From assembly GCA_038503035.1 (NCBI GenBank), contig JAVSML010001008.1, positions 253,164 through 317,163 of the forward strand: a stretch of 64,000 nt of DNA. The letters run 5' to 3'. Made by a program: the position numbers and the translations under genes. Below the pieces are notes generated by a model that searched no databases, was not told the origin of the DNA, and saw nothing but the letters and a program-made list of their open reading frames with translations. The stretch is from Crocodylus rhombifer (lineage: Eukaryota > Chordata > Crocodylia > Crocodylidae). Positions 11,619-22,995 of the stretch are shown piece by piece (position 1 is the first letter of the stretch; every line of letters begins with the position of its first letter).

Positions 11619-11636
11619 ATCCTGTTCGTGACGCCA
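11619..11636 (-). other. Primer-binding site
   Basis: The minus strand reads TGGCGTCACGAACAGGAT directly after the LTR end CAACA. It starts with TGG, the complement of a tRNA CCA tail, as a retroviral primer-binding site should. I could not assign the tRNA with confidence; it is not a lysine, proline or tryptophan type as I know them. Confidence 0.75.
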
Positions 11637-11783
11637 TGTTGCACCACGTAACCGGTGTACCCTTTGACCTGCGAGCCTAGATCGGCACGACCGGCTTGGC
11701 ACAGAAGGGGTCAATAACCAGACAGGTGGGGATTAGCAGCGAGGAGGAGTCAGGTCACTTAAGCATATTGGTTATAACAAAGG

Positions 11784-11789
11784 TTTATT
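11784..11789 (-). terminator. LTR polyadenylation signal AATAAA
   Basis: The minus strand reads GAGTACAATAAACC. It lies about 385 bp downstream of the TATA box, which would make the R region unusually long (roughly 360-380 nt). A similar AATAAA sits at the equivalent place (27953-27958) in the related solo LTR. Confidence 0.6.
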
Positions 11790-12172
11790 GTACTCACGCT
11801 ACAGATGGTCGTAGCATAGGCAGGATAGCTGGCTTTGTTCAGTTACAGTGCATGAATATAAAACAAACTAGAGGGGTCTGTTGGTTCACAGGGTTCTTGA
11901 GCCAAGCCCTTGCTTTCTACCTTGGTGCTGAAGCCCAGGATAGGTGCGGCTACCCGACTCAATAGTCCCAGAACTGGTCAACAGCTCATACAAGGGAATG
12001 CACTTCGATCAACCTTCCGAGAGCTCTTTGACGAAATGATCAGACGAACCGGTGAACGAGATATGCCAAATGAAGAACGGCTGGCAGGGAGATGTCTGCA
12101 GGTGGCCAATCTGCTGACTGCATCTCCTTGGTGTGCTCGGAGTTTTCTGCTTAATGGCAGAATCTGCTCTCA

Positions 12173-12194
12173 TTTATAGTCAGCAATGACCAAT
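12173..12194 (-). promoter_or_regulatory. LTR promoter: TATA box with upstream ATTGG
   Basis: On the minus strand ATTGG (inverted CCAAT, 12190-12194) is followed by TATAAA (12173-12178). This is a typical RNA polymerase II core promoter for an LTR and predicts transcription start near 12145. Confidence 0.6.
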
Positions 12195-12250
12195 CACCTG
12201 GTGTCTAAAGTGGGATGATTTTTTGACTGCCGATTACAAGTTTTCACCTG

Positions 12251-12324
12251 TGACCTAGATACATATTCAGTGACCTAGATACATCAATTGACCCAGATAC
12301 ATTATTCATTTGGCCCAGATACAT
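12251..12324. repeat. U3 tandem repeat, four copies of a 14-bp motif
   Basis: TGACCTAGATACAT occurs at 12251-12264 and 12271-12284, TGACCCAGATACAT at 12289-12302 and TGGCCCAGATACAT at 12311-12324. The spacing is about 18-22 bp. Repeats in U3 upstream of the promoter are often enhancer elements, and the position fits that role. Confidence 0.7.
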
Positions 12325-12839
12325 CATTCATTTGGCTGCCCTCAGTGGGTTCAAAAGGTCAACCTTGTGACTAGCACCTGTAATACTTATGACTGCAGAT
12401 CACAAGCTTCTAAGTATGAAGAACAACTTTTAACCAACTCCAATTGTAATGCTACCTTCAGCAAAGAAATAAATGCCACTAATATTGGGGGGGCTTTATG
12501 GTTTGCAATCCTACCATATCTTTTGGTTTGCTGGCATTGGCACTCTAACTTGACAAATAAAATTCAAACATGACAGCGGGAAGGAGACCCCCTGGCATGG
12601 ATCTTTGCTCCCTATGGAGCCGAGTTGCATGGCACTACAGTTGTTTCCCTGCAAGTCTGGCTCCGAAACTCCAAAATCTTCTGAAACATTTCCAAAACAT
12701 TTTGGATGCTTCATTTCATTTCAGACATGTTTCTCAGCCTTCTGTTTTGATTTGGGTTTGGTGTTTCAGGCACTGAAAGAGCCTGAAATACCTCTGAAAT
12801 TAAACAGCTGCTGAAATTTCACACAGCCATACCTGGCAG

Positions 12840-14450
12840 AGATGGAAGGTATACGTGAGCAGCCCCATCTCCTGGCTTTGGCTAGTGAAGGCAACTGCCT
12901 ACCTTGGCCAGCTGATGAGTGAATGTGTATTCTGTTTATTAACGGTCCAATCCATGTAGCTTAGAAAAGTTTCATAGATTGAATTTCTTCTGCCTTGGGC
13001 TTTCTGACTTTATGTACTGACACAAAAAGTCAACATTAGAGCAGAAGAGTGATAAAAGCAAAGACCAAACTTAGAGAAGATATTCAAAATCCTATAATCT
13101 TAGATTTAAGATCAGGAATTGGCATTCTTGTTTTAAATATTTGTATCATGGCTGTTATTAAATGCCTGATCCTTCACCACTGAAGTCAGAGAGAGTTTTG
13201 CCACTACTTTTAGTGAATTCAGAGTCAAGCCCTCCTGGGGCAATTTTTAAATTACAATTTTGCTTAGTTTTTCTTGATTTCTATCATTACTTTAAAAATC
13301 TATTAAAACTGGACTTTTTTTAGCATGGAAATCTTTAACTTACATTGTCTGTCTGTATATTTTTATAAATCAGTTTTCAATTTTTAAAAAGTCATGGTGT
13401 TAAACAACTGTATGTAAACCACACGAATTATTAGCTATACTGTACATCAGTAAGGAGCACTGAATAACAAAAGCTCTTTTCCTGTTTAATTTTGTTTGAT
13501 AAGAATACATGTTGATCTGTATTGATTTAAACAGACCAGACACAAATCATATGCTCTCCAAGACAGACTTAAAAATATGTATCAACCTGGCCCCATCTGG
13601 CTACCATCACTGTTTCTTAACATTCAGTTTTACCAGCACATATTCTATGCTAACATCTGTGATTAAATATGACAGCTTATTTCTTCACCATGTTAGCAAA
13701 AGTAGAGGCCCTAGGATTTAAATGTTTGTTGCTTTCATATGGCTATATCTGTAGCATGCAGAACAAATTGCACGTGAATCTCTGTAAATAATCTTTCTAG
13801 TTGGCAAATGGCCTCACACTTCATACTTGCAATACATATAGCATATAAGCTGAGGAATATTATGTTAAGGTTTTTAATTGGTCATACTTAAGGATATAAA
13901 TCAGTGATTTTTATGAATCAGTTCAAAACAAAGTCCAGGTGATTATAGTACCATGGAGGCCAAAGTTCAAAATGTATTGTAATACAATGCTAGTTTTATG
14001 ATTGCAAAGAGAGAGATTTTGCAGACAGAGTATGTCCCTCAGGTGATGGATATAAGTTCCCATTCCTCTCAGTTTGGGGTGAAATTATGCAGGCTGACCA
14101 TTTCTAGGCTGGATAGCCAGCCCACCTATTTATCAGCCATTTAGACTTGACAGGCCCAACTGGTTTTGGCACATATAAGGGAAACAAACCTTTGAAAGAG
14201 TAAGTTTGCATTACTGTTGAAACTTTATAAAACAAGTAGTTTGTTTATTCTGAAGACGTGTAATACACAGTACTGAGATGTGAAATAACAAGAGGTGTGG
14301 ACACATTTGTTTTACCTCCATCATTAAGATAAGCTCTGTAGTATATACATTAGTTTTTGAAGTTGGATTTCACTTAATTCATGAAGCAAAGTACAGACGT
14401 TCAAGAAGCCCAAGGCAGAAGTGCTCTAAGTTACTCAAAAAACCCTAGTT
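12840..14450. other. Unassigned AT-rich sequence
   Basis: The first ~100 bp continue the GC-richer flank of the nested element. The rest is AT-rich with no repeat, RNA or exon that I recognise. Confidence 0.5.
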
Positions 14451-15180
14451 TAGTACAGGAGTGAACAGAACTGATGTTCACCCTTGGAGGAGCAGGGCAT
14501 GGAAGCAGCCTGCACTGGCCAAGGCCAGCAGGCTGGGGGTGCTTCTTCATGCCTCCCAGGAAGCTGCTGGATTGGCCTCTCTCCTCAGCCCCACCTCCTG
14601 CCCCACCAGCTGCTGGCTGTCAGCAGGAGCTGGGGAGGCAGGTGGGAAGGAAAGGAGTCTGACTGCCATGTAAGTCCTCCCCCTTCTCCCCCCAGTTTGC
14701 CTGCTTGGGTCATGGGGAGGGTTGGGTCAAGTCTTCATGACAAGGAGACTCCATTCCCCTCCCACCCCCCCCCCCTCTTCGGGGCTCCTGACAACTGAAG
14801 CCAGGAGCTGCAACTGAGAGCCACCTGTGGCTTTTCAGTGCACCAGGAACTGGGTGCACTGAATGGGGGAACACAGTGCCTGCTGCTGTGTGGGCCTGGC
14901 CCTCACCAAGATCTGAGCTGGTGAGCTGGGAGGAGCCCACACAGTAGAGGGATTCCATTATCCTCCCTACCCCACTCTGCCCAGCCATGCAGGAAGGAGA
15001 TCAAGCCAATTCTGTCTCCTCTCTGTGACAGCCTAGGGGTAGGGCTGTGCCAGTGCTCACCCTCAGCAGATGAGCAGTGGCCAAGGCTAACATACTGCCC
15101 TGTGAGGGGCCGCAGGAATGCTGGAAGACTGTGACCCAACTTCAGTTGTGATGGGATCTGGTACAGATGTTCAATAAAGT
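14451..15180. other. GC-rich repeat-like block, unassigned
   Basis: An island of GC-rich sequence with C-runs (for example 14764-14775) and overlapping open frames on both strands. It resembles the GC-rich interiors of the hAT elements elsewhere in the window, but I could not find matching terminal repeats or a target duplication, so the limits are approximate. Confidence 0.35.
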
Positions 15181-15339
15181 GTTCTAACCTAAAGCGCTTT
15201 AGTCTGATACCACATCCATCCTGGGTTAACTTAGAGTGGGATCTGCCATTTTTAAAACACTCTGTGCCACGAATGTCTGTTTGGTTACAACTGTTGAGTG
15301 ATTTCTATGCACTTATTGTGCAATACATGTAATATTTAT

Positions 15340-15416
15340 ACCTAGCTAAAAGTTATGAAGGCATGCCTCAAGTCCAGTGATGAGTACCTAGAAGCCAAAA
15401 AGGCTGAGAAACACTG
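15340..15416. mobile_element. Possible hAT end fragment
   Basis: The sequence ends in GGCTGAGAAACACTG, which resembles the right terminal repeat of Charlie-type hAT elements. No matching left end was found, so at best it is a truncated copy. Confidence 0.35.
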
Positions 15417-17514
15417 TTTTAGGGACTGTTCTGTTAACTGGTATTTGGCAGACTATCTTATTGTTCAGCCTGTCATAACTAGTATATTCCTTGTACTGTG
15501 AGAGAGAAGAGAAACCCAGGAATTCCTCACAATAAAGCAATCTTTATTGTGGTGTTCAGCAATCACTCAGAGCCAGGGAGCCCAAGAGGTCCACTTTATT
15601 CAGTGTCTAAGAACTAACGGATCAGTACTGTATAACACAAGCTTCTTAATATAATAATTGTTTTGAACTGGCTCTTATTAAAGCTTCTTAAAGATAGAAG
15701 TCCCCACTTTCTTACCCCCTTTCAGGATGATTAAAGGTTTCTACAACTCTGTCAGTGCAGAGGACCAAACAGGAACCAAATACATGGATGCGGAAGTATG
15801 GAAGATCTTTTCCACACTGCTTGTTAGCAGCAGCAACAACAACAAAAAAGTAATCCTGTGTGAAAAGAAGCATATCAAAGTGTTATGGTTATATTCCACA
15901 AAAACAAACACTGCTATGTATGTGAAACAGCTTTTGACTGCTAGGACATTCAGAAAATAAAATGGATAAATACTGATAGTTTAAATCTCATTTTGCCCTA
16001 AAAAAGATTACATGACAACAATCAGAGATTATATTTAAAGAACACGTTTAGCATGGAAAGAGATATATAATTAAAAACACTAAGGCTCCTTATGTCATTT
16101 TAACCTTGTTCCATTAGCAAAAATAAAATAAGTCACTGAAGAGCTGCCATACTTCATAGTCTATTTTAAACTCATGTTCCAAATTGCCTAGACATTTAAA
16201 ATAAACTGTACTAGATCATACTGATAATAATGTTGTAACTACTTCCGCGTGCTCTGGTTGTTCCCTAAATATCAACTTGTAAATTAATTTTAATGTATTA
16301 AATTGTATATTATACTGTAAATAGTTCAAAGTGAACACTAATATTTCTTTTGCATTCAGAGGTCTCCCTTGCTGTCCCTAAATGGCATAGGTTTTTAAGA
16401 ATTCTACTATTGGAGAGCATCACTAGAGGGAATTAAGACAATCAAATAACTTTTCTGAACAATGTGGAGGTCTCTCCTTTTTTTACCCATTACTCTCAAT
16501 AGAAAAGGATGTACAGCTTGTTAGCAGAGAGAAGCCTAGTGCCTATTACAATGGAGATTTGGGAGCTCATTGCAGCTACATGAAAATTGTAAATGTCAGA
16601 TCTCAGTTTAATTGTGGTTGAAATATGGGATAGCTCACCTTGAGTATTACACAGCTGCACAAATATTTTCAGAGTGGAAATTCTAGCAGATCATATTTGC
16701 AGAATTTGTTGACAGTAGCTTGATTTATGCATTAAACAAAGGAAAAAAGTTCTACATCAAACCACACGAACATTCACAAATAATCCTGATCCTCAGGTAG
16801 AAGCCATAGGTTAATAATACTACTAATAAAAAAAAATTAAAACCAAAAAATTCCCCTATAAAATCATATAGGAACGAACCTTCTGTCTCTTTATTGCAAG
16901 GATAGTATCGACATGGCACCATAGATCTCTCAGTAATGACAGATGCTAGTCTGTTGTAATAATGTACTCTGTATGGTATAGTACAATGTATACGATTCAG
17001 AAAAAATGGTTAAAAGGACTTGAGATTAGAAGGAGAGTTACATTGTCAGCCTAGTGGGAGGAATGTGCGATATTTTTTTTTTTTTTTTGGAAAGCACACT
17101 GCAGCAGGTAAAATCAAGAGACTGAAATAAACTTTCTCCTTCGGCCTGTTGCTAGTTCACATTCTTGGAAGACCTATCAATGTTAAATAAAACTAATCTT
17201 TTTGACAGTGCATTTCACATAGCTCAGTTAGGGTACCATAAATAAAGGGTAGCAAAAATCAAATACAGCACATGTTTGTTCTCAAAACTGTAAGAATAAA
17301 GAAGATATGTTATCAAAAGTACTAGTACTCTTCTGTTGGATTAAACAGTTTGAATTAAAAACACTTCCCAACTTTATTAAAATAAATTACCCACTATATG
17401 GTCTCACCATGGCAGGCCATTGTTCCAGCAGAATGATAATGACTACTGCCCAGCTATTGCCAGTCTACAGGTGTTTCCTTGATTTCACCTTTAAGTTATA
17501 CGCTGCTTAGAATC
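15417..17514. other. Unassigned AT-rich sequence with T-run
   Basis: Nothing is recognised apart from a 16-base T-run at 17073-17088. The open frame 15727-15960 shows no family features. Confidence 0.5.
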
Positions 17515-17535
17515 TTTTTTTTTTTTTTTTTTTTA

Positions 17536-18474
17536 CCCTGCAAATAAGGCAGCAATGCCAACCCCACCATGCTAAAAATCATGAGATGAACTCTTAAAAT
17601 AATCAAGAGATTGTCATGTAAATTATGAAATGCTGTTTTGAAGTGTGTATGTGTTGAGAGGTTTTTTGTGAAGGTGTGGGGGGTTTGGAGCCTAGGGAGG
17701 GAGGGTCCCTGCAAAACCTGGCAGGATGCAGGGTACAATGGATCAAGAGTGAGAGGCAGAAGCAGGGCTGGGGGGTCTGTGGCTTGTGAGTGAGGAGCAG
17801 ATAGAGATGCACAGAGATAAGCGCACAGACATCACCCAGCTGGTAAGTGGAGGGGAAGGGGGTGGAGATTGAGGCCCCACAGTGAGGGAGGTAGTGGAGC
17901 AGGGGTTGGGGTAAATGGGGCCCTGGGACTAGGGTGAGTTGTCCAGATATAGCTCCCCACAGTTGCATGTACCCCTGGGGGATGCATGGGGGCATGTGCC
18001 CCCCACAGGGCAGAGGCAGTCTACCCATTGTGGGCTCAGGAGCTCAGCTGTATAATGCCAGTGGTGCCTGCCAGGTGGGCAGGGGACATGGGATGCACTG
18101 GTCACATGGCAGGGGACACTCCCACCTGGCAGCAGCTAGCACACTGGTGTCACGTGCCTGAGCTCCTAGGGGAAAGGCAGCAGGGCACAGAGCCCCAAGC
18201 CCACAGTGGGAAGCCCACCTCTGCTCCTCCACACCTCTGGATGACCTGTCCTGGCCCCGGGGCCCCTTTCACCCCAGTCCCTGCTCCTGTCTGTCTCCCT
18301 CCCTCACTCTGGGGGCTTCAACCTCCCCTCTGCCCTGTCCCCTCTACAGACTTACCAGTTAAGAAAATCTGGATATTTGAAGGTTCAATTGGGGGATCAT
18401 GAGTCGGAGATATTTTGACACAGAAATCACGAGTCTTGTAATGTTTTCATAGCACTTGGCCTTACTGATCAGGG
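17536..18474. mobile_element. Probable hAT-like element with GC-rich interior
   Basis: The left end CCCTGCAAATAAGGC and the right end GCCTTACTGATCAGGG form a short imperfect inverted repeat. Inside each end are ATCATGAG or ATCACGAG words in inverted positions. The flanks are T-rich (TTTTTTTA and TTTTTTGT), which could be an 8-bp duplication but is low-complexity and weak evidence. The interior is GC-rich with overlapping two-strand open frames, like the better-supported element at 35474-36869. A 20-base T-run (17515-17534) abuts the left end. Confidence 0.45.
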
Positions 18475-19555
18475 TTTTTTGTGACCTACTGAATAACTTA
18501 TAACCAAACAACGTATGAATCAATTTTATGAACATAACGTTAATCTTCACATAATGGGCATGTACAAATGTTACATTTCGATTGCCTTAACCAAGATTAG
18601 GATGATCTTAAATGCCCTTGGGTGCAGATATTCATAGGGCTTAAATTGCCCCAAAATAGTGTGCCAGGTAAACCCAATCTAAAATGAGTTAACTGGGTTT
18701 AGTGAATGCCTGCATGCATTCACAGCACAGCCCTGGGGCTGGGAAAACCCAGCCATTTGCCACAGCCCCAGACCTGTGCAATTTTGATCCCCTTACCCTG
18801 ACTGAGCTATTTTTAGCCCCAGGGACAGCCTCCCTCTGTAAACCTGCCAACCCCCCCACAACTGAGACCTGCCAGCCCATCCTCTCTGTCCCCCCTCGTC
18901 CAAATTACTTCCCTTGGCTGCCTGTGCCACTCCTGCCAGCAACAAATGCCTGAACGCACTCTTCCTGCTTAAGGTTTAGGCAGCTCAAAGTAAGGGTATT
19001 GTTACACCTCACACTGAGCTGCATAAATATTGCTGGATGTTAGTGCTAGGTTGAGCTTGAAATAGTCACACTTGAGGCCAGCAGGGGGTTGGAGGACTGA
19101 AAGGTAAGAATCCCTCCACCCTGCTGGGGCTGCCTCCCTGACCCTCAGGATGCCCCCTTGCCATTACTTACTTGTGGCTGTCCATACTGTCATGGGGAGC
19201 AGGTAGGAAAAGGATAACCTGCATTTCCAGCAGCCACCACAGCCCGGATGTTGCTGTTCTGGACCAGAGGTCAGCAGTGCTGACAGCAGCTGGGCCAGCA
19301 GGTTAACTCTTCCTTGCCTGCTCCCTAGGACAGACAGTGTGGGGAGCTGCAAGTAATCAGGGTTTGGGAAGGGAGGCAGTGAGTGGGGACCTCGAGAGGG
19401 TCCTGGGAAGGGTGAAGTGGGGGCAGTGGACTTGATTTGGGCCAGCAGGGGAGGGCGCATGTGGAGTGTTTACACTAAGGGAGCCCACTACCCACATCCT
19501 TCCAGTAGAGTGGCTTTATCTTAGTGTAAAATGAGCTGGGTAGCTGGGATCAGAG
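18475..19555. other. Unassigned, partly GC-rich
   Basis: A GC-richer part (18690-19470) may be another old repeat. I see a small palindrome, GAATGCCTGCATGCATTC, near 18703-18720, but no terminal repeats that define an element. Confidence 0.4.
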
Positions 19556-19563
19556 GTAATCAT

Positions 19564-20774
19564 TAGGCCCGTGCGAGTCGGCAGCGATCCAAACTGGTTT
19601 CAGATCTGGCTGCTTCAGGTGGTGGTGATCTGATCCAGAGCTCCAAACCAGGTTTCTGCCTCGATCCGGCCAAAGCTTCGGAGCCTCCTCAGAGATCCGG
19701 CCATAGGGTATAATGGGGAATCAATTAAATATCTCTAACTTTGTTGTTTGTTGTCCAATTTGGATGAAACTTGCAAGGATGGTAGCCTCCGCTGAGAGCA
19801 TGAAACCTGCCAAGTTTAAAGAAGATTGGTGCAGGGGCTTGGGGAAAACTGTACCCCAAATTCTAGAAAGCCAAACTCACGTCACAGCTGTGTGTTACAA
19901 CACAAGGGGGTCAAAACTGCAGGGGTGGTGGCTCTTACTGAGACCACAGAGCCTGCCAGCTGTCAAGGAGGTGGTTCTGGGGCCCTGCAGCCCTAGCTGC
20001 TGACAGGTAAAACTCATGCCAAGACTGTGTCTGTCTTGGGGTAGTTGATCATCTGTATTGAAACTTTCCTCTCCTTAGCCTGGTTTTGTAGGTGCTAATT
20101 GATGCTCCTTAAGTCCTTATGTAGTAGCTAGTACTGTGTATTGAGCTGGTCCCTGAGTCCCTGGTCCCCGAGTGAATCATGATTGATTGATTGGTAACTG
20201 GGAACACAGCAGCTTAGCAGCCAGGCCTGCAGGAGTGTCTGCCCTCCCCGCCCCAAGACGGACACAGTCAGTCCCTCAAGCACCCATGGCACCCGTTTTG
20301 CTTGTCCACAGCTTGAGGGGCAATTCCCCCCAAACCCCTGCACCTATCTCCATGAAACTTGGCAGGCTTTGTGGCCTCACTAAGAGCTACCACTCCTGCA
20401 GTTTTGACCCCCCCCCCCCCATCTTGTAACACATAGACATGACAGGAGTTTTGCTTTCAAGAATTTGGTGTTCTGTTCCTCCAAAACCCTTCACTGATCT
20501 TCTTGAAACCTGGCAGGCTTTATCCTCTCTGCAGAGTCTACCACTTCTGAAAATTTTATCCAAATTGGACAAAAAAACAACAAAGTTATAGATATTTCCT
20601 TGTTTCCCCATTATACCTTATCTCCAAGGTGGCTCCGAAGCTCTTCAGGAGCTCTAAATCGCTTTGGGAAGCCTGATGAGGCCAGTGCTTCAACCTGGAT
20701 GTGCTGCTTCAGACCCTGAAGTGTCCAAAGCTTCTCCGGATCCAAAGCTCTGTCTAAAGCCTCACACAGCCCTA
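19564..20774. mobile_element. Long palindromic (foldback) hAT-type element, 1.2 kb
   Basis: The ends TAGGCCCGTGCGAG and CTCACACAGCCCTA are inverted partners related to those of the element at 6107. The inversion extends inward for about 480-520 bp on each side. Examples are GGTATAATGGGGAA near 19707 against CCCCATTATACC near 20607, and AAGACTGTGTCTGTCTTGGGG near 20021 against CCCCAAGACGGACACAGTC near 20253. This leaves a loop of only ~200 bp. The flanking 8-mers GTAATCAT (19556-19563) and ATAAGCAT (20775-20782) agree at six of eight positions, as expected for an old duplication. There is no transposase. Confidence 0.75.
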
Positions 20775-20782
20775 ATAAGCAT

Positions 20783-22995
20783 GCCCTGGGATGAAGTTGT
20801 GAGTGCTTAAAACCAGTTTCAGGTGTTAATGTGCAGAGAATCTAGGAGCCACCCAAAACTACTGTGTGAAAAAACCCTGCAGTGCCTAATCCTAAACCAG
20901 GTCTTGCAAATGCTTGTTCACACCTTACATAAACTTTGGTCTGAAGAATGATTACCTGTCAGACTGAAATTCCTCTGTTAGTTGGGGGTTTGATTTGGTC
21001 TGGTTTTTAATCTCTCTCTTTGTGTGTTCCCCCTCCCATCCCCAAATTAATTGTCAAAATTGTCCCAAAATTTGAGGTGGGGCTGGGAAAGGGCTGGGGG
21101 GGAGGAAGAAACCTTCTCTTTTTAGTTTGGTCTAGTGCATGTAAGGTCTAAAAAAAATTAGTTTGTCAAAAGTTTGAACCCCAAAGTGCCCCAATAGCAT
21201 ACACGACGAGAGACAAATCTGAATGTTGTCTAAGGAGGAGACAGTTTTTCTCCATTTCCAGTGAGGTGAGACATTAGGGGATGTTTAGGCTGTAGTGCCT
21301 ACAGCTTTTGTAGACATGCCTGAGATGGCTTTACATTAGATTTTTCACTGCAAACAGTGTAGCAAGAGAAACAAAGAAATCAGCACAGGATACAAAACAG
21401 ACTAAAAAGCTGGGTAAATACTTTGATAGCCAGCCTATGCTAAGGCCCATGTTACTATCAGTACTCAAGGTAACAGTACTCAAGTAATGTTGTGCTAGCT
21501 CTAGTGTATGCACATGGTCTACATAAGGTGTGGCATATCTACCTTAGATCCCCCTCTTTCATTGGAGTGTGTGTATTGGAATAGAGTATACAAAAAATGG
21601 GATTTTTCCTTTCAGTGATGAAATTGATTTTTCATGCATTATATTATTTTGGTTTGATCCAAACCTCTTATTAAAGTCAAGAATAAAGCATTTAAGTTTC
21701 TGGATACATGGTCCTTTTAACCTACTTATATTCTAAACAGACAATTTAAAAACATACCTGAAGAGTCCAAATGTTTCACTTCAAAAATATCAAAATGAAA
21801 TATTTGGACATTTTTTAAATAGTTCCTTCATGTATTGGTCAAAACCATTTGTTAATTCACATCTACTTTTGGTCTCCTTGAACATATTATTTTAGGTTAA
21901 TGTTGTTATTTACCTGAGGAAAATTGTAAAGAACTACATGGAAAGTCTATGGAATTAGTATGGTATCTGACTAGTGTAGGTGAGAAGAAAAATGTGGCTG
22001 CTATTTTGTACAATGGTATTCCTGAAGCATGGGGTGAGAGGAGGGGGAAATGGAATTATGAGAATGTTTCTTTTTGATTTTTATGAACATTTATTTTTTG
22101 CTTTTTAAATACAGCTGTAAAGATTCCCCACCACCACCCTCCCCCCCCCGCCCCATTCCAAATTTATTGTGGCCTCTAATAGCAAATTTTTAATCGTTTA
22201 AAGGTGTTAAAGAACATTTGAGTATAAATAGATAGAAGAGAGGTAAAAACCCATCAAATACAAGATTGGAGTGTAGACAAAGTTTGTGTTGAATAGGAGT
22301 ATAGTTTCTTTTAAATTGTGGTCTTATCTACATACCATTGTGCCATGTGCCCTTTCATGAGCAGCATTTTCATATTTTTGTTGAATTATGTTGTATACTA
22401 GCTACAGGTTCTAAACTGAAACTTTTCTGAAGGAAAAAAAATAGGAATATTTATTCTCCCATGTGAAAATCATTTTGAAGGAACAGATTCTGTGTGAGTG
22501 TGAAGCATATATTTTTTTGGCTATTCAGTCTATTTTTTTCAGTGCTTGATTCAACAGGAGCCTCATGAATGGTATAGAGCAGGGATTTTCAGCCTTTTTT
22601 AATTGTACCCCCAGCGGCTGGACACAGAGCAGAGCAGGAGGGAAACGGGGTATGAGGCCGAAAGGGCGGCAGCACAGAGTGGTGGAAACTTTCCCCGGTT
22701 CACAACCCCAAGAATAGAGACATGTAGGAAGCGGCCAAATAACTGTTCATAGTGCTGAACAAACCCATGTGTGGTTCAACAGGTTCCTCTTCACATTTAA
22801 TTCTGCTGATATCAAACTCTTTGTTTTAGGCCAAACTCAAGCAGTGTTCCAGATATTTCTGGTGCCATCATGTGGGATATATTAAGTACTGCAAATAGTT
22901 TGTGGATATGAGAAGGGAAGAAAGGAGAATTGGAATTGAATTAAGGCTTGAAGGCTGGATTTGAATTTAGGTCATGATTCTAACTTTCAGAGCTG
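20783..22995. other. Unassigned sequence
   Basis: Mostly AT-rich. The stretch 22570-22740 begins CAGGGATTTTCAGCC, like a Charlie-type hAT left end, but lacks a partner. No gene or RNA is recognised. Confidence 0.4.

Larger units (their letters stand above)
6365..12575 (-). mobile_element. Endogenous retroelement (ERV-like provirus), degraded
   Basis: Minus-strand order is 5' LTR (12575-11637), primer-binding site, gag, protease, reverse transcriptase, RNase H, polypurine tract and a 20-bp stub of the 3' LTR. Protease (LDTGAQ), RT (YVDD) and RNase H are recognisable. Integrase and env are not seen, and the RNase H frame stops 33 nt before the 3' LTR boundary. Reading frames are broken by at least one frameshift in gag, stops between gag segments, a stop in protease and frame changes between RT and RNase H. 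It has therefore lost function. I cannot place it firmly in an ERV class; a spuma/class III-like or unassigned lineage is possible. It sits inside the hAT element at 6107-12831. Confidence 0.85.
11637..12575 (-). repeat. 5' LTR of the retroelement (939 bp)
   Basis: The inner boundary (11637) is fixed by the primer-binding site and the outer one (12575) by the 20-bp identity with the sequence after the polypurine tract. The ends are TGT...ACA on the minus strand. It contains a TATA box at 12173-12178, an inverted CCAAT at 12190-12194 and a polyadenylation signal at 11784-11789. The block 11871-11990 is closely similar to 28027-28142 in the solo LTR at 27807-28922, so the two belong to related families. 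Confidence 0.75.
6107..12831. mobile_element. Foldback hAT-type transposon split by a retroelement
   Basis: The left end reads TAGGGCTGTGAGAAAT and the right end is the inverted partner ATTTCACACAGCCATA. Outside these ends is a perfect 8-bp direct repeat, CCTGGCAG, at 6099-6106 and 12832-12839; 8-bp duplications are the mark of hAT transposition. The two arms also match internally in inverted orientation, with GCTCCACAGGGAGCAGAGAT near 6280 pairing with GCTCCATAGGGAGCAAAGAT on the minus strand near 12610. Without the 6.2-kb insertion at 6365-12575 the element would be about 0.5 kb, a non-autonomous palindromic MITE. No transposase is present. The superfamily call rests on duplication length and end sequence only. 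Confidence 0.8.

Noticed and set aside
6365..12575. 20-bp direct repeat read as a target-site duplication
   Set aside because: ERV duplications are 4-6 bp. The repeat starts with TGTCATG right after a polypurine tract and equals the LTR start, so an LTR stub explains it better.
17603..18402. Frames of 138-141 codons on both strands
   Set aside because: Same pattern: GC-rich repeat interior, low-complexity protein text.
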